NCBI GenBank assembly: GCA_003868215.1
Contig: QWDQ01000010.1
Span: forward strand, 124,001 to 188,000
Length of the DNA stretch: 64,000 nt
Direction of reading: 5' to 3'
DNA from: Pseudophaeomoniella oleicola
Taxonomy: Eukaryota; Ascomycota; Eurotiomycetes; Phaeomoniellales; Phaeomoniellaceae
Positions 1 through 10,901 of the stretch are shown here, piece after piece (position 1 is the stretch's first letter; the number at the start of each line of letters is the position of its first letter). Made by a program: the position numbers and the translations under genes. Below the pieces are notes generated by a model that did no database searches, was not told the DNA's origin, and was given only the letters and a program-made list of their open reading frames with translations.

Positions 1-414
1 GGTGGCGGCTTGACGTATCTCGACGACAGCTTGAAACTCGCCCAAGCGATCGAGGATGACTTTTCAGAGCGTGCCAAATCGTTTACACTCGAACAGAAGC
101 TCTCGGCGTTCAATCAGAACATGGAGAAATTCGGCGTGCTGGCCAACCATCCAGCCCGCTTCCAGAATAGCTATCAACACATCGCAGAAAATGCCGGCAT
201 GAAGGATCGTCCATACCATTGGAGGATCGCTGACTATGAAGCCGGCGATGTCGTTTTTCACCATCCATACAGCATCCATTCGGCTTGTCTGAACTCGGAT
301 GCCGAGTTCATTCGCCTCAGCACAGATCTTCGTTTCCATGATCAAAAGGATTTCGATGAAGGTACGATCGATAAGCGATGGACCAAAGTGTGGACCCCGG
401 ACGATGGACTGTAA
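1..414 (+). CDS. Phytanoyl-CoA dioxygenase (PhyH)-like protein, 3' end only
   Basis: The frame is open from base 1 (it enters from outside the window) and stops with TAA at 412-414, giving about 137 C-terminal residues. The block VVFHHPYSIHSA, followed by EFIRLSTDLRF, matches the last part of the PhyH double-stranded beta-helix: the third iron-binding His (HSA) and the 2-oxoglutarate-binding Arg (IRLSTDLRF). Family members are Fe(II)/2-oxoglutarate-dependent oxygenases acting on fatty acyl-CoA or secondary metabolites; the substrate here cannot be told. The HxD half of the iron site lies upstream of the window. The gene converges on the Zn2Cys6 regulator, whose stop is about 90 bp away, so a regulatory link is possible but unproven. 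Confidence 0.75.
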   Translation, partial: GGGLTYLDDSLKLAQAIEDDFSERAKSFTLEQKLSAFNQNMEKFGVLANHPARFQNSYQHIAENAGMKDRPYHWRIADYEAGDVVFHHPYSIHSACLNSDAEFIRLSTDLRFHDQKDFDEGTIDKRWTKVWTPDDGL

Positions 415-501
415 GGTTCATGTAGCCGCTACTATATACAAATATCATTGTTATCTCATAAGTCAACTCTTTATACATGCTGCTCGTAAGACTCCAGAGG
501 T

Positions 502-2376
502 TCAAGTAACTGGTTCCCCAACTAAAGGGAGCAGGCGCTCGACTATACTGTTCGTATGATAGCCTGTGCGCCGCTGGATGTCGTCGAGTAAAGCAACTGC
601 TTGACGCTTGAGACCTGGGTCCTTGACATGTTTCGTAGCTGCGAATTGGTTAGTAACATGATCGAAGCCGTAGTATAACTTTCCCGATGGATGACCCGAT
701 ACTTACCATAACACAGCGGGTTAACGGCCACGACAGCAGCGGAATCGGCACTGTTTGAAAGAGCAATGATAATGATTTCTCGTGCGTGATGATCAGAGCG
801 CTCCTGTGCCCGTTTCTTAATAGCTGTTGCCTACTATGTGGTGTTCGCCTACCTCGGGATCATCTGGACCGGGCAAATATGTCTGGTAGTCATTTGATTT
901 GGTCCATAGGAGTAATTTTGCGATGTGGTACAGCTCGAGAGCTGCAGCTGTTTAATCGTTAAATTGAATCCCCCTGCTGGTCAAGAAAAGGGGGAAACAG
1001 AGAAAGAAGTAAAGAGTTGTAGAACAGAACCTACCAAAATTAGGTCTCGGAAACCAATATCTTATGGCTCCGGTCTCCTCGTACTTTATTCCCTTGAGAT
1101 GAGCAGGACACTTGTTGAACCAGTTATCTAACTCTCCTTGCAGCGCCAAATACTCTCGTGTTATCTTCTTTCCGTGAGACTTTGATACAGTCTGAAAAAC
1201 AAAGCAAGCAGTTTCTGCACACAATCGGGACGCATCGTTTCCCCAAGAATCTTCTTCATATGGGCCGCCAGAGAGATCAAGCTTTGGCCACGACTTTGGA
1301 TCGTGCATGGTTGGACAGCCGATGTTGAGTGCTTCACCAACTTCGTGCCGTGCGTATATCCAGAATGAAGCCCTTATAAGTCGACTGGAAGATTTATGCG
1401 CATCGAGTGAATCCACCAAAGATTTTGCTCCCTTGAAATGTCTCTGATAATCGTGTCCAGGAAAGGCTAAGAGCTCATAGCTACTTAAAACTATTGTTGC
1501 CACTATCGCATGCTCCAAGTCTGCTGTAGAGTCATTCAGGAAATTTAGTAACAGACAGAGACTTTCACCATAGTAGCGCTCCGCAACAGGACTCCACAAA
1601 ACAGCTGACGAGATAAGGCTCAATTGTCGTGCAGCAAGTGCACAGATCGAGTTCAGTAAAAGGGGAGAACTCGGGACCAGGTTCAGAACAGCCTGTTGAT
1701 AGGATTGACTGCAGTCAAACACATCCATCCAGGTACCAATTCCCTTCTCATAGACTTGTAGAAGATAGGCATGTTCAGCATTGATCATGGGTTCCGGAAG
1801 TGTGGCATTCATCTCGGCATGTTGAGGAAAATTTGCATTGATGTAATCCCAGTCAGGGGGGAATATGCGAATGAGACTCGGAATTGCACGGTTCGAACCC
1901 AATGGTGCATCTGGTGATCCCATATCGAGGGCTGTCTCTCGTGTGGCTTTGGGGCCATCGGCGGATTGTTGATCTGGTTGACGGCCAATGTCTTCATCTG
2001 TTAGGAAGCGAGCGGTCCATCACTAGAGGAAGACATATCAAGACCACTCACCATTGTCAACTTCTGACAAGTGTGGTGCATCTGTTGCGGACCACTTGGA
2101 AGTGATGAAACCCGGTTGATGACATTGCAGGCGAGCCCTCCTGCATTTATCGCAGATTGGACTTCCTTCGTCGCATCGAATATGTCGTCCTCGACAGGTA
2201 AGGCTGAGACGGGTCACCATCAACAGCTGGTTTGAACTCACCAGGGAAATTAACTTACCATCCTAGAAAATGGGAAAATTGTCCTTTTAGATTGGATATT
2301 CTAGACCTGGATTGCTTTACCCACCTTTTCTACTACGGGTTCTAGGCTGTCGTAGGTTCCGCCTTCTTACGTCCAT
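502..2376 (-). CDS. Zn(II)2Cys6 fungal transcription factor, seven exons including a 4-nt microexon
   Basis: Proposed exons, high to low coordinate: 2325-2376, 2259-2262, 2052-2203, 1035-1997, 870-947, 707-823, 502-638; total 1503 nt, 500 aa. The DNA-binding cluster reads GCLTCRGRHIRC, then CDKC and a last Cys six residues on, so the spacing is the canonical C-x2-C-x6-C-x6-C-x2-C-x6-C. The first Cys exists only if exon 2 (GATG) is joined between AAAG^gtgggt and ctcag^CCTTACC. The rest has the usual fungal-specific TF middle region, with YHIAKLLL and the REIIIIALSNSADSAA helix near the C-terminus. It is nuclear by family. Weak points: the donor at 869 (gtccag) is atypical, and the start ATG at 2376 rests on the microexon model. 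It probably shares the 412-bp upstream region with RIB1, transcribed the other way. Confidence 0.8.
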
Positions 2377-2788
2377 GGGCTGATCATGAGGAAGCCGTGC
2401 TTACGATGTAGAGCTACTCGAGGGACTCTTGAGATAGAAAGAGAAAGATAGCAAAGACAGGGAGAGATAGAAAGAGTGTAGAAGTCATTGACATGGCAAT
2501 GATGAAGTACCGTAGTAGAGGATGTTACGGTAGTGGGGCCATCCAGATTCGGTTCCGCACTGCGGGGGAGATAATGCGCCGAGGATGTCCGAAATGATGT
2601 GACGGATCAGAGCATGGATCCTCCGCAGTAAGTTAATGTCTAAGTGGAAGTTGACAAATTTGTAAACTTATCAATTGATGCGAAATATCAGGTAGAAGGA
2701 TGACTTAGCCGTTGGATTGTGCTTATATTGATATTACTCTCTCTATTTTGCGCCTACCCTAACAAACATATGACCATCGCTTCGCACC
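2377..2788. promoter_or_regulatory. Divergent intergenic region between the Zn2Cys6 gene and RIB1
   Basis: This 412-bp gap separates two genes read away from each other, so both promoters must lie here. It contains an AG-rich stretch (about 2425-2480) and a pyrimidine/AT-rich stretch just before RIB1. I recognise no specific operator. Confidence 0.5.
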
Positions 2789-4168
2789 ATGCCCGACTTA
2801 CCATCTCATGCCTCGCCGCTGCTCGCTCCTCAACCTCGGCCAGCAGCTCAGTACCTCCAGAACCTCGATGACTTGCGCAGCCACAACTCCTCCACACCAG
2901 CGCTTCCCGGCGCCATCATATCGCCTGCCTTCACTCCACCGGGAACACCCGGCTGGCACACAGGCGGCAGCGTCACACCTTCTAGCCAGAGGCATCCCGA
3001 ATATGAACCTACAAGTGTCCCTGTGGACAGCACCGTCGAGCCTGCCAAGTCTCCTAGACTAGTCGAGCGCCTACCCAATGTAGAATGCATAGTACGAGCG
3101 CGTATACCTACGACCAGTGGAACGGAAATGTTCCTCCACCTATATCACAATGACGCCGACAACAAAGAGCATCTTGCCATTGTTTTTGGTAACAAGATCA
3201 GGAGCGAGAGTTTGGATCGGCCTCGAGAAGGAGAGACGGAAATGGATCGTATGATCCGGGGAGCATACATTGGAAGACTCAGACCTGGTCGAATCTCGTC
3301 ACGGATAGACCCAGCAGCGCCACCATCCACATCAAACCCCACCGCATCCAACACCCTCGACCGCCGGAAACATACACCTCCAACTTCAGCAACGTCACTG
3401 ACAGCTGTGCCCGAGGACGCTACCCTTCCGTCCTCCTCATCTCCCCCGACTCTGTCCGCAACATCATTCCCAGCTCCTATCTCCTCTCCCACAACAACAA
3501 ACCCCGCCTCCCTCCTCCCTCCTCCCGTATCCTTCGAAAAGCCAGCCCTAGTTCGCATCCATAGTGAATGCTACACGGGCGAAACTGCCTGGTCCGCGCG
3601 ATGTGATTGTGGTGAACAACTCGACGAGGCCGCCCGGCTCATGTCTCTCCCTTCGACCCTGCAAACCTCTCCGGGTGGTGTAATAATCTATCTACGACAA
3701 GAAGGCCGCGGAATTGGCCTTTCAGAAAAGCTGAAAGCCTACAACCTCCAAGACATGGGCGCCGACACCGTCGAGGCAAACCTCCTCCTTCGCCATCCTG
3801 CCGACGCCCGCAGTTACGGCCTCGCGACCGCCATGCTCCTCGACCTCGGCCTCGGCGGCGATCAAGGAATTCGCCTCCTAACCAACAACCCAGACAAAGT
3901 TCGTGCGATCGAGGGCCCGAACCGAGAAGTCCGGGTACGCGAACGCGTCGCCATGGTACCCCTGAGTTGGAAATCCCACGGGAAAAAGGGTGTCAAAGGG
4001 ATCGAGTTGGAGAAGTATCTGATGACCAAAGTCGGAAAGATGGGACACATGATTGCAGAAAGGGACGACGACGACGATGACAATAACAACACCACCACCG
4101 CTACTACTACAGAAGATTCTTCATCCACGATCCCTAGGAAAGTAGAAGAACAAGGTGAAACTACCTAG
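2789..4168 (+). CDS. RIB1: GTP cyclohydrolase II, first step of riboflavin synthesis
   Basis: Single exon, 459 aa. The C-terminal half carries the RibA core: HSECYTGE followed by RCDCGEQL (the three zinc-binding Cys), RQEGRGIGL (catalytic loop), [12 protein letters not shown] and [10 protein letters not shown]. The enzyme opens GTP to 2,5-diamino-6-ribosylamino-pyrimidinone 5'-phosphate, formate and pyrophosphate in the cytosol. An N-terminal RibA-like segment (around residues 95-170: [15 protein letters not shown]) is separated from the core by about 80 residues rich in Pro, Ser and Thr, and the first 90 residues are also low in complexity; both are common in fungal orthologues. The C-terminus ends in an acidic, Asn/Thr-rich tail. 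No key residue appears missing. The 3' end faces the 3' end of the GH71 gene. Confidence 0.95.
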   Translation: MPDLPSHASPLLAPQPRPAAQYLQNLDDLRSHNSSTPALPGAIISPAFTPPGTPGWHTGGSVTPSSQRHPEYEPTSVPVDSTVEPAKSPRLVERLPNVECIVRARIPTTSGTEMFLHLYHNDADNKEHLAIVFGNKIRSESLDRPREGETEMDRMIRGAYIGRLRPGRISSRIDPAAPPSTSNPTASNTLDRRKHTPPTSATSLTAVPEDATLPSSSSPPTLSATSFPAPISSPTTTNPASLLPPPVSFEKPALVRIHSECYTGETAWSARCDCGEQLDEAARLMSLPSTLQTSPGGVIIYLRQEGRGIGLSEKLKAYNLQDMGADTVEANLLLRHPADARSYGLATAMLLDLGLGGDQGIRLLTNNPDKVRAIEGPNREVRVRERVAMVPLSWKSHGKKGVKGIELEKYLMTKVGKMGHMIAERDDDDDDNNNTTTATTTEDSSSTIPRKVEEQGETT

Positions 4169-4946
4169 GTCATTGACATCAAGACAAGAGAAGAAAAAGG
4201 TACCCCCGAAAATTCCAGGGAAAGCATGAAAATTATCTGTATCATTTTATAGTACCTTGTTCCAACTTTGCCTTCTATCTTTGTCTGTATATACACACGT
4301 ATGTAATACACAGAACGAGGAGGTACCATCTATATCATCTATATGTATTTACCTCAGGGACCTGACCTGACCTAACCTAACCTTACCTCTTCCACTGTAG
4401 ATAAACATACATACCTTCTGTGCTTTTCCTCGACATCATAAAATACCTCCTAACTAACCTACTACCTACCTTACCTACCGACTTACTTACCCCCATGCCC
4501 CATCGAGCGGATCTGTCAACCGAGAAACAAACGTCAATGTTTTATTTCGTTGGAACAATACGTTCGTTGTAAAAGGGGGGGGGGGGGGGGGTGGAAAGAA
4601 CGACGACGTACCCTTCCCCCCAAAAAGAGAGAGAGAGAGAGAAAAGAAAAAAAATTGGGAATTATGTTTGAATAATTCAGTTTAATTATATACCTATTAT
4701 GAGAGTAATTCGCCCTTTTTGGCTTATTTCGAAGTCGCTTTCCTTAGATCTATAAGAAATTAGTATTGAAGAATTAGTACCTATATAAAAGCGGTTTAAA
4801 AAAGTTTTTTTTTTAAAAAAAAAAGGGAAAAAAAAAAGGAAATATCTATTTATAAGAACAACAAACAGTTTAACAAGAGTCACAGGAAAGAGAAGGGGGA
4901 GGGGAAAGAAAAGGACAACCTTGGGTTCCAACCCTCAATCTCAGAA
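4169..4946. other. Tail-to-tail intergenic region, strongly low-complexity
   Basis: Lies between the 3' ends of RIB1 and the GH71 gene. Holds CCTGA/CCTAA-type repeats (about 4360-4390), a G17 run, a GA run and long A/T runs (4797-4842). No gene is visible. Confidence 0.7.
4575..4591 (+). repeat. Poly-G run, 17 nt
   Basis: Uninterrupted G17 on the + strand in the tail-to-tail region. It is long enough to be length-unstable or to be miscounted in assembly. Confidence 0.9.
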
Positions 4947-7900
4947 TCAGACGAAATTCTGTCGATTGAAGTAAATAGTTGAGTCGATTTGACCTCTAAA
5001 TGAGTCGATGACATCTAGCACTTCTTCGGCAGTATCCCGTTGTTGTTGCGTAGAGCTCGCACGATTCTGAAGATTGAGCCAAGGCGCCGCGAGTTGATCT
5101 AGTCGATCGTTCATGTATCTGCGGTGGTTGTTGGCGATTCTTTGGGCGAGGAAGTTCCAAAAATTCCTCCACATGCATTCCATATCAATATTCGAACCAG
5201 TTGCTGCATTGTACAAGGAGTCAAACTGCTGCCAAACAGAGGATGCTTGCTGATAAGAAGTTCCAAGCAGCGTCTGGACATGGTTGTCATTGATGTAATT
5301 GAAGATCGCGAATCCCTTTCAAGATCACCTGTTAGTGCATGTTTCGGCCGCACATCATGAGCAGTCAACGGTGAAGACTTACCTGTCGGAGTAGGGTGAG
5401 CGCGGATTCGGTGTTTGAAATCGTTGGACTGGTGAAAGAGTTGAATCTACTGTCCGATGTCGGCCTGTTGGCAGTATTGAACACGTCTTCTTTGTAACGA
5501 TTCAGCGAATGTTGTAGATTTGTCATTACACCGGGATTCGTGCTTGAGCCAAAAGTATTCGCGAATTGGCTAAGGGCAGATCCTTGTGGAATTGCACCTG
5601 CACCAGTCCACTGGACATTCCATTGAGCATATGGAACATTGGCCCACTGACTGAGTATATCAAACGATACCGATGGACAGTTGGCGAATTGGAGATTGTC
5701 GTTGCCGGAAGTACCGTCGGGGGTGAGAATATTCATGAAGCCCTCCTGTACGAATTCCAGGAAGTTGCGTCCTGTAACACGCTCGGGAACATGCTCAGAT
5801 ACAACAGTCACTGCATTCGGCCCTGTAGTCGGCGCACTGTCGGTTATAGAACCATCTTCGCAGTTTCCGGGATTTGCAAGTGCGTAGGCATTAGTGTTAC
5901 CTGCATAATGTCAGCAGGGAGAATAAGGGACCTTCAGCCGTTAAAAATATACCGTTCGCAGCGGCCAGATCAGCGCCATTGTTTCCATTAGGATACGTTG
6001 GTGTTTGCCATGCCAATGTTCTCCCGGTGGTACCACCCCTGTCTTGAATAACATAGGTTTCTGAGGAGCCACTTGTCAGACTCCTTTTCGTGGAGAAGTC
6101 TGGCGAGGGTAAAGCACTTTCGGTATCCTCATCATTCAACAAATCTGGATCTATTTCGGAAGCATCTGCAATGCACGTGAGTTGAGTTTGTTGAGTCTGG
6201 GAGCACCCTGCCAAATCATTTTCGGCCTGATTGAGGGATAGCTCTTGTGCGGTGTCATTGCCGACAATGTCGAAAAGCATAGGCTCCCCAAGTAACGTGC
6301 CTGCATCTAACATGCCAACACAAAGTTCTCCAAAACTCGTCGCTGCAACGGCCTCCTCGACGGCCGCACCAAAAACCTTGGAGGCGTCGAGGGTTCCCTT
6401 GGCATCATCCTCATACCAAGTTCGCCAAATGTCTGAGCTGTCTTGAGAAGTATACATACCGATGGGTCTGCCGTTCCGAAAGCGTATCGGACCACCATCG
6501 GTCATATATCCCCTCTTAACCAATGTGCTGGCTGCCGACGACTCATCTGAATACCCACCTGGCCAGACCCTATGGCCAATGATCTTCCCAGTGTGGATGA
6601 CGTGAAGGTCGTGAAATACGCCATTGTAAGTTCCATTTCCTAATGGAGTCCAGGTGTGTGACGGAGCCTTTGATACAAACATGCATAGAGCCGTGGAGCA
6701 ATTCCCCCCTGGATGCCATTCTGGGTGGTATTCGAAGTGATAGTCTGTGGAATTGAGGCTGGGATTGGTGGGACTGGAAACATGGTGGGTGGCGTTCAGA
6801 CCCCTCCGGAGCGGAGTGGTTTCGACAGGTCCGCCAGCCGTATAGATCGTGTAGGTCATCCACACTATGGCTTCAGCTATACATCCTAGAACGCCTCCGT
6901 TGGTGCCGGGTGGAACAGTTCCGCTACAACTTTCGGCATCAAATGTAGTTGGACCGTTGGATAGAGTAACCTCAATTCCGATGTCAGGGTTCAGTGTTTC
7001 ATAGAAGAAACTGTCGCCGGGATAATAGGTGGTATCGTCTGTGGAGAACCCAACGAGTCCAGTGATTGATGTGTCCGCAATCGTTGCTGATGGATAGGCA
7101 ATGTCGAGATTGATGTTCTCTGAGCAAGCCCCTGAAGGGCAGTAATTATGAGCACAGGTAAAGTTGCAGAGAGGACCATAGTTTTCGTCGAGATCCGGAT
7201 TTGCTTCGCCAGCATATCCAGGCAGAAGACCTACTGTACTGTCTACGGTACCATTGGCCAGACACGTACATGGATCAGGACAGAAGCCGCGACCGCAGGA
7301 AAAATCGCACAGCCCACCGTAGTTGCCATCACCAGTGCCAGAGACACAGCCAAAGTTGGAACCGCAGATTCCCGCGGGGCAATGACCTCGGCTGCAGGTC
7401 CATGTACAAAGATCATCGTAGCCCATGTCTCCCGAGATAGGGAGAAATGTAGCCCTCACCCCAGAAACCACTGGTGGTGGGTTGTTCAAGACTCCTGTTT
7501 CGCTGCAGCTGCATGCCGCGACAGGGCAGTATCCATACCCACAAGCCCACTCGCACAAGTCAGCAAAGTGGCCTGATCCATAGCCACCGGTGCAAGCTGG
7601 AGGATTGAAAGATGAGACTGTTGGAGTGGGAACAGGAACGTCCACGGTGCCACAGAATGACGGAGGACAGTAACCCAAATTGCAGGCAAAGTTGTAAAGA
7701 CCAGCATAGTTGACGGACTGATCAGCAGCAGGATAGCCCTGAACGCCCGTTGATTTGGGTACATCGGGTTGGGGGCCAATCTCGAGGCAATTGCAGGCCC
7801 CTAGAGGACAATATCCAAGAGAATAGGTATAATTACAGAGAAGAGCAAAATCTGCCACACTTGTTCCATCAGTACAGACATAGCCCTCTATCGAGGCGGT

Positions 7901-9266
7901 CGTATCTGATACGGTGCCACCGCGATCGAAGCCGACCCAAGCGTTCCAGTTCTGTATGTTATCCTGGCAGGTGGTGTTGATAGGTGTGCCGTTAAGAGTT
8001 AGAACTTCCTGATCTCTGAACACACTGACTATTACGTTACCAGTGTGGCCATTGAGACTAGCACTACCATGATAGAGACCAGCACCACCGTAGGGCGCAT
8101 GAGACCACATAGCATCAAGATCGTTGCCTCCAACCTCTACCCAGGGTTCTGCGCCCTGAGCGAGAAGCGCAGAGAAGAAGATCTTGTCTTGTACAACCTC
8201 TGATGGCTCCAACTCGATTTGTAACTGACTTGCGGTATTACCCGATGTCTCGTTAGGGGAGCACCCCGTAACGGCGGGGGTGACGCGATATCATACAATA
8301 AGGCCTTCCTGATCAATTGCGGCTCTTCCTGTTTTGTAGAGGTCGATAACGAATGGAAGAAAGAGACGCCAGCCATCGTGGGGAAAGTTCGCCGCATAGT
8401 TATATGCTGCTTTACCATGCGATGCGTCGAACAAGTCGTACTGCGTGTGATCTCGAGGGCCAATGTAGTGACTTTCACCAAAGTCGTTCCAAGTCAGGAT
8501 TTCCACATATTCAGGCTGCACATAGATGATTTCTTGCCAGCGATCGTACCACAAGTCATCTCCACGCCACAGCCAATTCTTGTCAAACCCAGGTAGATTG
8601 GTGTAGAACCATGGAGACACGGGCATCATGTAAGGATGTCCACCCAGCGCTTGTCGATAAGAAGCGTCAACGTAGGTGTTGCTGTCCTCGTCCGCCCAAG
8701 GCCAGGCGGCCCAACTAAAGAGGCCGTCAGCTGCATTTAGGGCCCAAGCACCAGCAGCACCTCTAGAGGACCAGTCTGGTATGAAAAAGCATCCATAAGT
8801 AGTTCTGAACTCTTGCCAATCAGCATAGTTGTCCGGGCCTTCGAACGTAGATACAAAGGGCTGTCCTGCATCAGTGTGGTAATAAGAGCCATGTTGAAGA
8901 TAGCTATCTAGATATTGTTGCACGTCGGCCTTCGGCCATGCGCCACCACCGGCATAGTCAAAAGAGAAAAAGAGTTTGAATTGCGTTCCGGAAGCCGCCT
9001 GAAACGCCTTCGACACAGATGCTGCAACCGTGGTATCATTGTAGGCTATGTTGAGGGCAAATGCATCGATATGAGCTTCGATAGCAAGGTTGATGTCTTG
9101 TGTCCAACGAGGGACGTCCCATGACGGAACATTCCCAACCTGTTACAATCAATATAAGAGTAGAAACATGAGAAACAGGTGGGCGTACCATGAAATGAGC
9201 GAAGACTGCCTTTGCTTGTGCTTGATAGCAGCATAGCAACAGTCCTACGATGGTGAAGAGCTTCAT
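4947..9266 (-). CDS. Secreted GH71 alpha-1,3-glucanase (mutanase) with Cys-rich repeats; in-frame TGA within a possible intron
   Basis: Exons: 9189-9266, 8297-9139, 5953-8224, 5383-5900, 4947-5315 (1359 aa if 8225-8296 is spliced out). Residues 1-18 form a signal peptide ending QAQA. AHFMVGN, then IDAFALNIA, and later WNDFGESHYIGP are GH71 catalytic-domain motifs, so it probably cleaves alpha-1,3-glucan in cell walls. About residues 420-680 hold six repeats of the form LCxFxCxxGYCPxxxC, likely carbohydrate-binding; about 680 further residues follow with no family I can name. The frame from 9139 down to 5897 is broken once, by TGA at 8291-8293, where GH71 enzymes usually have Trp in a WYR-type motif. 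That TGA lies inside a 72-nt segment with GTATGA donor, CTAAC and CAG acceptor, whose removal keeps frame. So the gene is either spliced there or carries a nonsense change. Introns 5316-5382, 5901-5952 and 9140-9188 are well supported. Confidence 0.85.
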
Positions 9267-10162
9267 CGTGGGCGTTGGAGGTTGCTTGGAGCTGCTCGAA
9301 CTGGCAGGCCAGCAAGGAAAAGCTCATGTGGACGAGAATAGGACATCCAGGAAATCCAGGCTGCTATGGGCAACATTGAGGAGGTTTAATAGAAGAGCAG
9401 CAGGACTCCTCGCAAGTACCCAGTCGGATGACGGAAATTGGATTTCATCGTCGCCTTCCCTTTCCAGTGTAGATGGTCCTTAACGCTGTGTGGTCCCAGG
9501 ATTGTACTCACTAAGACACAGCAGGTATCTCGGAAAGCTGCCTTTGATCCAGCCCTCAAGTCTGTAGATACTAGTGTCGTCCCTCTTGTGTCAAAAAAAA
9601 AAAAAAAAAAGGCTCATCCGTTAGTCGTTGAGCAAACGTCTACCCGTCAAAGAACTGGATAGCAAGACGCCTGGTCGGTTTTGGCAAGCCATTGATGTCC
9701 CGGAGATTGGCCGTTGCTAGAGATGCAGGAAATGTCGAAGGTCGCCGACACTTGTGAAGGTTTTAGTTCTTTTGGCACGGCCGAAGCGGTGCTGGTTGTC
9801 TTCCCAGTCTCTATCACTGACCCGAAGTCTCCGTGTCTAGACGTTGCAGGCGAGACCATTAGCTTCAAGTGCTCTTAGTTTCTTTGTCAGGAAATTGGTG
9901 GCGCATAGCCTAGATCCTTTGATTGATCTCATGCTTTGAAGACTTGCTGAGTGGTCGGTGGCTCAGGGGTCCTGTAAGGTACGCTCGGACGGTCGAGGGG
10001 TCTCTAAATTCGAAGCGGCTCGGCGGGCCGAGAGCAAGAACGTTGCATGAGGATGTCCATGCTTTCACAACGGCGGCTCCTCCTCAGCGTGGCACCGTCT
10101 CTTCTGCTCCGTTAGTCAACGATAGTACCACAAAATCGATGGATCATGACTTATGGCTATAT

Positions 10163-10346
10163 GTAGGTAGACAGTTTCCTATCTAAGATTAGCTATCGTT
10201 CCACATACGGACGTGCGACTTTTTTGCAGATACGTCGTATTACGCGAGACTGTCTACATGTAAAGAATCTAAAATCTTCTGTAAGGATTATATGTGTTAC
10301 TCCGTGACGTGTATATTGGGCCCGCACGGTAGGTAGACAGTTTCCT
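10163..10346 (+). repeat. Pair of 18-bp direct repeats (GTAGGTAGACAGTTTCCT)
   Basis: Exact copies at 10163-10180 and 10329-10346, about 150 bp apart, in the intergenic region. The sequence between them is AT-rich and shows no open frame of note. Confidence 0.7.
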
Positions 10347-10593
10347 CCAAGAGAGTCAGTTTCAACCATATATTTTGCAAACCACGCATCAAGATAGAGA
10401 TGTATGGAAGAGTGCGCATAACTCATACACGGAACGGCACGTGTGGAACGGGTGAACGTTCTGGCTCACCGGCCTCACCGGCATCAATCTTGAGGCGTCG
10501 CCAAGAAGTTTGCTATCTCAAAAAGGATTAGCGATTCTTGAGATATGCATCGGTTCTCGTTCGCCTCGAACCATAGTACTACTACGTACGTAG

Positions 10594-10605
10594 TACTACG
10601 TAGTA
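10594..10605. repeat. Palindrome TACTACGTAGTA, first of seven exact copies
   Basis: The exact 12-bp palindrome occurs at 10594, 15565, 38560, 38914, 53206, 53246 and 59942 (first bases), always between genes. Around 10575-10605 and 53241-53275 it sits in longer imperfect palindromes. Shorter TACGTAGTA cores lie at about 20266 and 36861. Confidence 0.9.
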
Positions 10606-10901
10606 AGGACCGGACCCTATGTTAACGACCTGGCCTGCTCAAACTATTGGCACTACCTGCGGTCGCTCTGCAGTAAAAATTTATCGGTCGTGCTCCTGTG
10701 AAGCGACTATCATGGTCTATTAAAGTATGATTCAAACTCGCAATCTCTTTTACGCTTGCTATCCGACCTACGCTATCTAGGTACCCGTGACCGTCTCTTG
10801 AGATATTCTGCCCTGTCGACCTACAGAGGGTAATGGACGTGCAATAGCATACAAATGATCTCAAGCAAGACCTTGTGGCCCTGTTTGTGCCCAGTCAAAA
10901 T

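Larger units (their letters stand above)
9267..10901. other. Intergenic region upstream of the GH71 gene and the 425-aa gene
   Basis: Head-to-head region that must contain both promoters. It holds an A18 run (9593-9610), a pair of 18-bp direct repeats (10163 and 10329) and a palindromic cluster (10575-10605). Short open frames here have no recognisable product. Confidence 0.6.

Noticed and set aside
1870-1912. GGTTCGAACCC resembling a tRNA T-arm
   Set aside because: Lies within a coding exon of the Zn2Cys6 gene and has no D-arm or anticodon arm around it.
1-9266. Possible secondary-metabolite cluster (oxygenase plus Zn2Cys6 regulator)
   Set aside because: Only one oxygenase fragment is present, with no PKS, NRPS, terpene or transporter gene; the neighbours are a vitamin gene and a wall hydrolase.
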